Source: Flavobacterium sp. ZT3R18
GTDB lineage: Bacteria; Bacteroidota; Bacteroidia; Flavobacteriales; Flavobacteriaceae
Direction: 5' to 3'
Assembly (NCBI RefSeq): GCF_007097385.1
Contig: NZ_VJZS01000017.1
Span: forward strand, 32,170-96,169
Length of the DNA stretch: 64,000 bases
How positions within the stretch are numbered: the stretch's first letter is position 1; each line of letters begins with the position of its first letter. The notes beneath the pieces were generated by a model that was not told where the DNA came from, made no database searches, and worked only from the letters and a program-made list of their open reading frames with translations. Below are positions 1-7,127 of this stretch, piece by piece. A program made the translations under genes and the position numbers.

Positions 1-1952
1 TTAACTTTAGCTAGATTTGGAGGGGTTATAGTGAGTACTAAATCTGTTATAGGAGTTTTTTTAGAAGAGCCATTAACATAATACAAGGTTTGCCCTTCTT
101 TTGCAATTCTTTTTGTATCATGTTCATTTGCTGTTAAAGTAATAGAATTAAAAATTACTTTTTCAGGAATAGGGGGCGAAATGTTAGGTGTATTATTAGT
201 ATTTGTATTAGAAACAGTAGAATTAGTATTACTTGGGTTAGATGTTGTAGAAGTATTGTTTACTGTACCATTTTGATTATTAGTAGTAGTTGGATTTATT
301 ACAGTTGGATTAGTAACGTTAACTGCAATAGGATTAGTTACTGTATTTGTGTCATTAGAAGTACTCGTTTCAGGAATGTCATTGTTTGGACTAAAAATGT
401 TAAGTTCTACAAAATCATCTATAATATTTGAAATATTCTCCACCAACTTATCCCCATCAATCATACTTCCCCACTTCGGGTCATAACTAGCCACAATTTC
501 CCCCGAAATCAATTTAAAATCGGTATTTACCCCTATATTTTTAAAAGTAATCCGAATGCGAGTGTATTTGCCAATATTAGCTTTAGAGTCACCATTTTCA
601 TCACTGCCTGCCAAAGCGGCTGCGGCATCAATGAGCTTTCTAAACTTCTCCAAAAACGGCAAAGTCACATAACCTTCGCCCGAGAAAGTACCGTTGCTTC
701 CTGTAGATTTTAGCACTACAATAGGGAAATCGCCTGCCGTTACCACATCATTAGGGAATAAAGCGGGTAGTGGCATTTTGTTGGACAGGGCCGTAGGATC
801 GGGCTTGATGCCACAACCTGTAAAGGCAATTTCGTCTTGAGCTAGAGTCGTAAACTCCTGAATGTTGCTGTGGGTATATTCGCCTGGGTCGCAGGCAGCG
901 CCTACAGTGTACTCGTAGGTGGTTTTTGGTTTTAGGTTGCTTATGAGTGCGTATTCCCTTGGGGTTACGAGTTTGTACCACTTGGAGTCGGCATTTTTTT
1001 CTCTATAATTAACTTGGTAATCGTAATTGTCCACGGCGCCACTCCAAGTCACTTTGGCTTGTTCTTGGCTTACGTCGGTGGCAGTAATCGCCAATGGTGG
1101 TTTACAGAACGTGAGGTATTTAAAAGAGTAGGTTTCGCTGTAACCGTTGTTTTTAAAAACACCAATTTCTTCGGCACCTACTAGGGCTTTGGCTTTTACG
1201 CGCCATGCGTACGTCTTGCCGGGAATAAGTTGAGGTTCGGCAATGCTGTACTGCACCGTGGTATTTCGGGTAGTGGTGGTATAAAGCGGAGGCGAGTAGG
1301 CAAAGGCATTTTGAATGGGCGTATTGCTGTTCCAAATCTCGACTAGAGAGAATTCATATTCTACATTACTTACATTAATGCTTCGCGGTGTCCAGCTAAA
1401 GACGATGTTCTGGATGTTTTGCTCTACAATCTCTGCTTGGTTTGCAGGGAGGTTTAGGAACGGTGGTTCGTTCTGGAAAATAACTGTGGTAACACTTGAT
1501 TTCTTAGACAGTTTTTTGTTGGTGGCAAAATCATACACTTCAAATGAGATAGTATAAATTCCCTCGGGTAAGGGTTGCCCATATTGGTTGGGATTAATCC
1601 CTTTTATGTTTTGAAATTCAAAATACGATCCTAGCTCTACATTGGTCAACTGCGTTGGGAATCCACCTTCGAGATAGATAGGTGCCGCACCCACCACAAA
1701 ATCATTGGTTACAAAAGACACCGCTCCCTGAAAATAGCATTTCAGTCGCACTTGTCTGTTCATAATAGACAAGTCATTGAGTATCAATTGCACTTTTATA
1801 GGACTATTGATGCTCGCAGTATTGGCATAATTACTCAGGTAAATAGGGGAGGGCTGCGTGAGTTGCGTGCTTATGGTTACGGGGTAGGTTTGGGCTTGAC
1901 CTGTAAGACAATAGGCAATAAGCAATAGGCAAATGTGGAGTTTTTTTAACAT
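1..1952 (-). CDS. Partial polymorphic-toxin-type secreted FN3 protein (3' end outside window)
   Basis: The frame is open from the ATG at 1952 to the window edge (about 650 residues), so the C-terminus is missing. It starts with a signal peptide (MLKKLHICLLL..., cut near GQAQ), followed by a beta-rich region and two FN3-like domains (segments with YAWRVKAKA and YEYTVGAACDPGEYT). Residues up to about 500 are nearly identical to the head of the 1886-aa protein encoded at 7128-12788. The identity stops at DGDKLV (about position 447), after which comes an Asn/Thr/Ser-rich linker of about 80 residues and an unrelated beta-rich segment. Shared head with different tail is typical of polymorphic toxins (known of the class). 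That this copy carries a toxin is inference, because its end is not visible. It lies downstream of the immunity-like genes, in the same orientation. Confidence 0.8.
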   Translation of the reverse strand, partial: MLKKLHICLLLIAYCLTGQAQTYPVTISTQLTQPSPIYLSNYANTASINSPIKVQLILNDLSIMNRQVRLKCYFQGAVSFVTNDFVVGAAPIYLEGGFPTQLTNVELGSYFEFQNIKGINPNQYGQPLPEGIYTISFEVYDFATNKKLSKKSSVTTVIFQNEPPFLNLPANQAEIVEQNIQNIVFSWTPRSINVSNVEYEFSLVEIWNSNTPIQNAFAYSPPLYTTTTRNTTVQYSIAEPQLIPGKTYAWRVKAKALVGAEEIGVFKNNGYSETYSFKYLTFCKPPLAITATDVSQEQAKVTWSGAVDNYDYQVNYREKNADSKWYKLVTPREYALISNLKPKTTYEYTVGAACDPGEYTHSNIQEFTTLAQDEIAFTGCGIKPDPTALSNKMPLPALFPNDVVTAGDFPIVVLKSTGSNGTFSGEGYVTLPFLEKFRKLIDAAAALAGSDENGDSKANIGKYTRIRITFKNIGVNTDFKLISGEIVASYDPKWGSMIDGDKLVENISNIIDDFVELNIFSPNNDIPETSTSNDTNTVTNPIAVNVTNPTVINPTTTNNQNGTVNNTSTTSNPSNTNSTVSNTNTNNTPNISPPIPEKVIFNSITLTANEHDTKRIAKEGQTLYYVNGSSKKTPITDLVLTITPPNLAKV

Positions 1953-1984
1953 TTTTTGGGTCACGTTCTTTGCAAAGATATCAT

Positions 1985-2150
1985 AATAATGCGCCTTATC
2001 CAGCTATCCGCTATAGCCCTCCATTAGAACCCTTTTTTTACTAGCCGTTACAGGAGCTTCCGTTGGTCGCTCTGTACCGGCTGTAAAAAATAGTGTTCTA
2101 ATTATCGGGGCTGTCGCTGCTATCTGGGGCGGGGATTCGGTGCATTGATG
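1985..2150. repeat. Long imperfect interspersed palindrome
   Basis: The left part reads CTATAGCCCTCCATTAGAA and the right part CTAATTATCGGGGCTGTCGC. They are inverted relatives around a centre with a second stem (TAGCCGTTACAG... / ...TGTACCGGCTG). This resembles the hairpin repeats that lie between genes in Flavobacterium genomes. No coding potential seen. It may act as a terminator or mRNA end structure. Confidence 0.5.
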
Positions 2151-2165
2151 GAGCTTTTATAATGA

Positions 2166-2430
2166 TTTGAAACATATGCAATTCTAAAGACATTCACGGT
2201 AAAAGTCGGGAGACTTTTATCCTATTTACGGTTTTGAAGAACTTTTAAAAAAACGCAAAAGTCATGAGACTTTGCGGAGCGCGCAGCTACACTTTGCGCA
2301 GCTGGGTTTGAAACGCATACAATTCTAATGACATTCTCGGAAAAAGTCGGGAGACTTTTATCATATTTTACGGTTTTTCAAGAATTTTAAAAAAAACGCA
2401 AAGGCATGAGACATTTGCGGAGCATGTAGA
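2166..2430. repeat. Two-copy tandem direct repeat, period about 141 bp
   Basis: Copy 1 begins at 2166 and copy 2 at 2307. Both contain TTTGAAAC, CAATTCTAA, GACATTC, then AAAAGTCGGGAGACTTTTAT (itself a hairpin with stem AAAAGTC / GACTTTT), ACGGTTTT and AAAAAACGCAAA. The copies differ by substitutions and small indels. Nothing coding is seen between 1953 and 2464. Confidence 0.75.
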
Positions 2431-2464
2431 GACGAACACTTCGTGGAGCGGGGTAATGACTAAT

Positions 2465-2974
2465 CTACCTCCTCCAAAAAGGCATTTGAGTTAATAAGGT
2501 TTTAAAATAATTAATGCCATAGGGATAATTTAATATTTCATTCAAAGTTTTGCTTTCTTCATTCTTAATATTTGGGTTTTGCCAATTATTTATTTTGAAC
2601 CATCGTTCAACAGATAAATTAAATTGGTTAAAAAAACCTGCTCCGGCTAGAAATCCTACGTATTTTTTAGTTTCTTCATCTAATCTCTCATCACTTTTTA
2701 ATTGACTATAAACTTCATACTGTGTTATGAAATCATGTTTGTCAATAGAGACATATCCGAAATTTTTAATCATTTCATGATGCCTTTTTAAATCAAAAGC
2801 TGGTTCTATATATTTTTGATACCATCTTTCCCACTCTTTAAAGTTAGGATTATGATAATATTTTTTTAGGTACTCCTCAAAATGTAGAAAATATCTATCG
2901 TAAGTTTTTCTACTTAAACTACCGTCAGGATAGTTTTTATACTTTTCTATATTTTTTAATTCTTCTGTGGTCAT
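2465..2974 (-). CDS. Hypothetical protein, immunity candidate
   Basis: This is a 169-aa cytosolic-looking protein with no signal peptide or membrane segment. It is rich in aromatic and charged residues, with an N-terminal helical part (MTTEELKNIEKYKNYPDG) and a C-terminal part ending in QMPFWRR. No family was recognised. Its ATG overlaps the stop of the upstream gene in an ATGA (2971-2974), so the two are translationally coupled. Position in a run of small genes downstream of a toxin-like gene, one of them SUKH-4-like, suggests an immunity protein; that is inference from context only. Confidence 0.65.
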   Translation of the reverse strand: MTTEELKNIEKYKNYPDGSLSRKTYDRYFLHFEEYLKKYYHNPNFKEWERWYQKYIEPAFDLKRHHEMIKNFGYVSIDKHDFITQYEVYSQLKSDERLDEETKKYVGFLAGAGFFNQFNLSVERWFKINNWQNPNIKNEESKTLNEILNYPYGINYFKTLLTQMPFWRR

Positions 2975-3411
2975 ATAATATTTTTTTTTAAGAAGTTAAC
3001 TGCATTCTCAATTTTGAGAGCATCTAATTTTTGCTTTTCTTTTGATGCATTTTTTATGTGGTTTAAAAAATCCTCGGGTAATTCAATTGATTCCTTTTCT
3101 ACATAATAAGATAGATAATTGGTCCAAATCCAATCACCATCTGTTAAATACAATATACCTCCAATAATTTGGTTGTCATTTTTTATTAATGAACTAATAA
3201 CATGCATTGTAGTTGCAATTACTGAACCTTTCTTTAGATGTTTTAATACCATTTCATTGTCATAAGTGCATTTTTTTTTAAACTCATCAAATCTCAATGA
3301 ATATAAAATAGGATTATGCTCGTAAATAAAACCAATTGTTTTCATATTACTTTCCAGGATTAGATATTTGCCAGTTACCACTATTTGAAATTTTGTAACT
3401 TCTATCTTCAA
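2971..3411 (-). CDS. Small cytosolic protein, probable immunity protein
   Basis: This is 146 aa from the upstream ATG. A better start may be the internal ATG at 3345 (MKTIGFIYEHNP), giving 124 aa, because the first 22 residues look unlike a domain start. The core ends with LTDGDWIWTNYLSYYVEKE followed by ELPEDFLNHI, a pattern I associate with small immunity-type proteins of polymorphic toxin loci (DG.W.W...L.YYV). There is no signal peptide. It overlaps the next gene by 4 nt (ATGA) and lies just after the SUKH-4-like gene. The family assignment is tentative; the coding call is firm. Confidence 0.65.
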   Translation of the reverse strand: MKIEVTKFQIVVTGKYLILESNMKTIGFIYEHNPILYSLRFDEFKKKCTYDNEMVLKHLKKGSVIATTMHVISSLIKNDNQIIGGILYLTDGDWIWTNYLSYYVEKESIELPEDFLNHIKNASKEKQKLDALKIENAVNFLKKNII

Positions 3412-3457
3412 AAATAGTAATATAACCTTTTGTTCCTTTTATGTAATGATTAATAAT

Positions 3458-3958
3458 TTAACCAACTATTCCAAATTCTATATCCTCAATCATTGAGCCC
3501 CAAAAATATTTATTATCATTTTCTAATAAATAAGGATCTATTTTCAATAATTCATTTTCTAAAAATTGGGCATATTTTTTATGGTTATAATTTTCACGAT
3601 AATTTCCAAATTTAGCTTCTGGAATAATTACTTTCCATAAATAATCGTATGTATATAGCTGTAGAATAAGATTTTTAAGAGATTTAGCGAGAAAGCAATT
3701 ATCCTCATCTTTTACAATATTTCCAGATTCTATAATTAGAAGAATATCTTGTTTGTTATAGGTCTTCCCGATTATAAGTTCTGATTTTGACTTAAATTGT
3801 AGATCATTAGTAAATTGAAAATCTAAAATTTTATTTGGCAGACCAATTTCCGTAATAATTAGTTTATCTTCTACTGATAATTTTGCCATTATATTAGGCT
3901 TCAATACTCTTTTAACCAAGAAAGATTTGAAATGATTTATTATATTTTGAAGTGTCAT
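3458..3958 (-). CDS. SUKH-4-like immunity protein
   Basis: The 166-aa product has the order of features expected of the SUKH-4 family: a GLP motif after an early helix and strand (ITEIGLPNKI), a central segment equivalent to iG...(x)I.Id...G.V (IIGKTYNKQDILLIIESGNIV), a helix after FLAKSLKNLILQL, and a C-terminal LENELLKIDPYLL...YFWGSMIEDIEFG. Known of the family: SUKH proteins bind and neutralise diverse polymorphic toxins and are among the commonest immunity proteins in such loci. It follows the second beta-propeller gene by 108 nt. The cognate toxin is not identifiable by sequence; the RES-like domain or the PD-(D/E)XK-like protein upstream are candidates. Confidence 0.72.
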   Translation of the reverse strand: MTLQNIINHFKSFLVKRVLKPNIMAKLSVEDKLIITEIGLPNKILDFQFTNDLQFKSKSELIIGKTYNKQDILLIIESGNIVKDEDNCFLAKSLKNLILQLYTYDYLWKVIIPEAKFGNYRENYNHKKYAQFLENELLKIDPYLLENDNKYFWGSMIEDIEFGIVG

Positions 3959-4066
3959 TTCTTTTAATTTAAAACATTTAAATTGATTAAAGTCGATAGT
4001 TAGTTGATTGCCAGATGTTCATCTAACTGGTTTTTGTAAATCAATTATAACTTTATTTTTTTTAAT

Positions 4067-5074
4067 TTATTCATCCTTCCTTTTAAAAATAAATAATGTT
4101 TGATCTTGTGTATGTAAATAAATTCTATTTTGATTGACTTTTATTTCTCCAATAATACCGTTTTCTAACGGAAGTTGATGTTGCCAAAGCATCTCTTTTT
4201 TTATAGGATCTAACACTCCAAATCTTGCCCCTATATTGTCGGAATACCTATCTGCTCCTTTGGATTGCGAAAAATAAATTAATCCATCATAAACTGCCCA
4301 ACGAGGAAAAAGTAAACTGTCGACACCTTTTTCTTTCATCAAATCATCTATAAACCAAGTCGTAATTTCATCGGTTTTGGTGTTGAGTATCGAAATAATC
4401 TCGGTATGCAAAAAATAAATGGTTTCATCCTCAACAATCAATTGCCCAACTAAATCGGGATAGGTTTTTACTACTTTTCCTGTGTTGGCATCCAAAGCAA
4501 AACAATCATGTTTGCCTCCGCCATGTAATACAAAATAGATGACATCCGAAACTTCAACTATCTCATCGCTAGTGACTACTTCATCTTCATTTAATAATGA
4601 TGAAAAGGTGTGTCGCCAGAGTAAATTAAGATTGAGGTCATAATTTTCAAGACCTAATTTTGTGTACGAGATAAAGGTATTATTAGAATTAAAAAAATAT
4701 GGATTAATATTTTTATTTAATTCTATCCATAAGATCAAATTGTTTTTATGATTATAAACTCCGAATTTTATCTTCTCATTAATAAAATCATTTTTTTTAA
4801 TTATCAACTTATCATTACTAATTACTAAACACTTGTAAATATTATTTTCCTCAAATAAAGGCTCAAAAGTTGAATAATTATAAAATATGCACTCATTTAT
4901 TAATAAGCCAGAATTCCATTCTTCAATAACTTCACATTTTATATTACTTATTATATTTTCAGTTTTTGAATTAAGATATTTTACTAATTGTTTATCCTTA
5001 TTTACATAATAAAATTCATCATTAGAGATGTGTTTGACCATTCTTGCAGTATTAATTTTAGAAATTAATTTCAT
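4067..5074 (-). CDS. Beta-propeller (PQQ/WD-like) protein, paralogue B
   Basis: The 335-aa product lacks a signal peptide. It contains repeating blade-like units such as DCFALDANTGKVVKTYPDLVGQLIVEDETIYFL, the 'aD..TGk.v' signature of PQQ-type propeller blades. The C-terminal ~200 residues are almost identical to those of the neighbour at 5223-6215 (both contain TDEITTWFIDDLMKEKG), while the N-terminal ~130 residues differ strongly. A shared C-terminal half with a divergent N-terminal half suggests diversification after duplication. The start at 5074 lies 2 nt after the stop of the 49-aa gene. Function is unknown; context suggests immunity or toxin-binding (inference). Confidence 0.7.
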   Translation of the reverse strand: MKLISKINTARMVKHISNDEFYYVNKDKQLVKYLNSKTENIISNIKCEVIEEWNSGLLINECIFYNYSTFEPLFEENNIYKCLVISNDKLIIKKNDFINEKIKFGVYNHKNNLILWIELNKNINPYFFNSNNTFISYTKLGLENYDLNLNLLWRHTFSSLLNEDEVVTSDEIVEVSDVIYFVLHGGGKHDCFALDANTGKVVKTYPDLVGQLIVEDETIYFLHTEIISILNTKTDEITTWFIDDLMKEKGVDSLLFPRWAVYDGLIYFSQSKGADRYSDNIGARFGVLDPIKKEMLWQHQLPLENGIIGEIKVNQNRIYLHTQDQTLFIFKRKDE

Positions 5075-5076
5075 AA

Positions 5077-5226
5077 TTATTTAAATATTGAATTAAAAAA
5101 TGATGAGTCGTTAAATTTTGAAATAAACCTATCTACAAAATTTTCTGTTGTTAAAAACCTATCGTCAGGTAAAAACTTTTTTATTTTAGTGTATTCTAAT
5201 TTCTCAATAGCAACTTTATATTTCAT
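5077..5226 (-). CDS. Small 49-aa protein between the two propeller genes
   Basis: The frame starts MKYKVAIEKLEYTKIKKF and ends SSFFNSIFK. Its ATG overlaps the stop of the upstream propeller gene (ATGA, 5223-5226) and its stop falls 2 nt before the next ATG at 5074. This exact packing argues for a translated gene rather than chance. It is charged, has no signal peptide, and belongs to no family I recognise. It could be a remnant of a larger immunity gene deleted during duplication of the propeller gene. Confidence 0.55.
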   Translation of the reverse strand: MKYKVAIEKLEYTKIKKFLPDDRFLTTENFVDRFISKFNDSSFFNSIFK

Positions 5227-6215
5227 TCTTCCTTTTCAAAAACAAATAATGTTTGATCTTGTGTATGTAAATAAATTCTATTTTGATTGACTTTTATTTC
5301 TCCAATAATACCGTTTTCTAGCGGAAGTTGATGGTGCCAAAGCATCTCTTTTTTTATAGGGTCTAACACTCCAAATCTTGCCCCTACATTGTCCGAATAC
5401 CTATCGGCTCCTTTGGATTGCGAAAAATAAATTAATCCATCACGAACTGCCCAACGAGGAAAAAGTAAACTGTCGATACCTTTTTCTTTCATCAAATCAT
5501 CTATAAACCAAGTCGTAATTTCATCGGTTTTGGTGTTGAGTACCGAAATAATCTCGGTATGCAAAAAATAAATATATTCATCCTCTACAACCAATTGCCC
5601 AACTAAATCTGGATAGTTTTTTACTACTTTACCAGTATTAGCATCTAAACCGAAGCATTTTTTGGTTTCTTTACCAAATAAGATGAAGTATATAATTCCT
5701 GAAATTTCTATTATTTCGTTACTAATTCCTGCTACTTCCTCGCCCAAAAGAGAAGAAAATGTATGATACCAAACTTCTTTGTTTTCAAAATCTAAACAAC
5801 CTATTTTTTCTGTATCGTTTGAGATAAATGTATCATTTTTAAAAACAGTTCCTACTCTTCTAATAGAACTAAATTTTTCTAAAACTTTAAATTCAACAAC
5901 ACAAAACTTTGCATAATAAATAGTGTTTCCATCATTAATGCCTACAAAAAAGACAGTTGGAGAAATTCTTTCACGAACAATTATTGCAAAGTCTTCAATA
6001 TGCTTTATCAGTTCTCCTTTTTTGCTATAAATAGATGATTCAAATTTATTTTCTTCAAAAAGAACTATATTGTTATCAAAAAATCCGCTAATTGAAAAAC
6101 AACCCTTATTTATTAATTTATTATTTATCAAAAAATATTTTTCTGAATTAATTGTATATATTGTATTATTGCAAACCGCAAAACGATGACATTTTTTTAT
6201 TATCTCTGTTTTCAT
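5223..6215 (-). CDS. Beta-propeller (PQQ/WD-like) protein, paralogue A
   Basis: The 330-aa product is paralogous to that at 4067-5074. It has no signal peptide, blade-like repeats, and the signature KCFGLDANTGKVVKNYPDL. The ends are nearly identical (GARFGVLDPIKKEMLWHHQ; QNRIYLHTQDQTLFVF); the N-terminal third (HRFAVCNNTIYTINSEKYF) is diverged. Its ATG overlaps the stop of the secreted PD-(D/E)XK-like gene in an ATGA (6212-6215), so it is translationally coupled to it. Tight coupling to a putative secreted toxin makes an immunity role plausible; this is inference. Confidence 0.7.
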   Translation of the reverse strand: MKTEIIKKCHRFAVCNNTIYTINSEKYFLINNKLINKGCFSISGFFDNNIVLFEENKFESSIYSKKGELIKHIEDFAIIVRERISPTVFFVGINDGNTIYYAKFCVVEFKVLEKFSSIRRVGTVFKNDTFISNDTEKIGCLDFENKEVWYHTFSSLLGEEVAGISNEIIEISGIIYFILFGKETKKCFGLDANTGKVVKNYPDLVGQLVVEDEYIYFLHTEIISVLNTKTDEITTWFIDDLMKEKGIDSLLFPRWAVRDGLIYFSQSKGADRYSDNVGARFGVLDPIKKEMLWHHQLPLENGIIGEIKVNQNRIYLHTQDQTLFVFEKEE

Positions 6216-7114
6216 TTGAATATTTTTATGTAATTAGATTCAATTCCTAAATAGGAGATTAACTTATTTGCAACTTGACTATCTGTCATTTCTATAAGAT
6301 CTTTATCATTTAATAATTTAGATATCTTTTCTTTACCAATACTTTCGATAGAACTTTTATGCTCAGTCAACCAATTTACTAATTGATCTTTAGTTAAGTT
6401 TGTATTTTTCATTCTCCATTGTATTTCGTCTAAAGAGTTGGCATTAAAAAGGTCACGCTCTATAAACTGTTTTTGTATGGTTTCTTTAGTTATACTTCCG
6501 GGACCTGATTTGTATTCTATCATAATATCGGTGCCCTTCGAAGAACAGTTTTTGCATGCTAAGTCTATAAATGAAAATGTTTCTCTAGAGTTACCTACCC
6601 GTAATTCTAACTGTAGGTTTTTGCCTTTAAAGGCTAGTTCTTTACCCAAATCTTCTACAATCCAATGTACTCCTTGTCGATAATTGGCATTTCCTCCTTT
6701 TAATATATCAATTACAGAAGAAAAATTATCTATTTTGATATTATTGGTTGCTAAATGATTACCTAACTTGTCTAAATCTTGCATTAATTGAGCAAAACTA
6801 GCATCACTATAACCATTTACTTTTGCAAGCAGTTCATCAGTAAAACCAAGTTCTTTGAGTTTAATATTACCTATAGTTTTTGTATATGCCTGCAATGCCA
6901 AAGGATTTTTTCTCAAACTGCTTTTTCCAGCCAAATGTAATTGTTGGTAAGCAAAAGATCCGTCCGGGTCATTTCTTATAATTGTCTTAAACTCATCCGT
7001 ACCACTATTTAATTCTTTTGCTAAGTCACTAAACCAACATCCTGATTGTGAAAATCCTAATTGTGATATAAGCAGTAGAAATGCAAATAGGATATGTTTT
7101 ATTACTTTATTCAT
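6212..7114 (-). CDS. Secreted protein with PD-(D/E)XK-like nuclease motif, candidate toxin
   Basis: I start it at 7114 (MNKVIKHILFAFLLLISQLGFSQSG), which gives a textbook signal peptide and lies 13 nt after the stop of the 1886-aa gene. An upstream in-frame ATG at 7153 would overlap that gene and bury the signal. The mature ~275 residues have a helical N-terminal part like the pre-toxin segments of Bacteroidota effectors (LGFTDELLAKVNGYSD). Then follow YRQGVHWIVEDLG, a strand with ELRVGN, and GTDIMIEYKSGPG. The D-x-x-x-E-x-K arrangement fits the active site of the PD-(D/E)XK (restriction-endonuclease-like) fold. A secreted nuclease-type effector is inferred. It is coupled (ATGA) to a following cytosolic propeller gene. 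Confidence 0.65.
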   Translation of the reverse strand: MNKVIKHILFAFLLLISQLGFSQSGCWFSDLAKELNSGTDEFKTIIRNDPDGSFAYQQLHLAGKSSLRKNPLALQAYTKTIGNIKLKELGFTDELLAKVNGYSDASFAQLMQDLDKLGNHLATNNIKIDNFSSVIDILKGGNANYRQGVHWIVEDLGKELAFKGKNLQLELRVGNSRETFSFIDLACKNCSSKGTDIMIEYKSGPGSITKETIQKQFIERDLFNANSLDEIQWRMKNTNLTKDQLVNWLTEHKSSIESIGKEKISKLLNDKDLIEMTDSQVANKLISYLGIESNYIKIFK

Positions 7115-7127
7115 TGTTTTTTCTTTG

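Noticed and set aside
751..981. Small genes on the opposite or shifted frames of the toxin heads (also 1153-1335, 11569-11799, 11971-12153)
   Set aside because: They are out-of-frame readings of the duplicated toxin-head DNA; the true frame encodes FN3-like domains in both copies.
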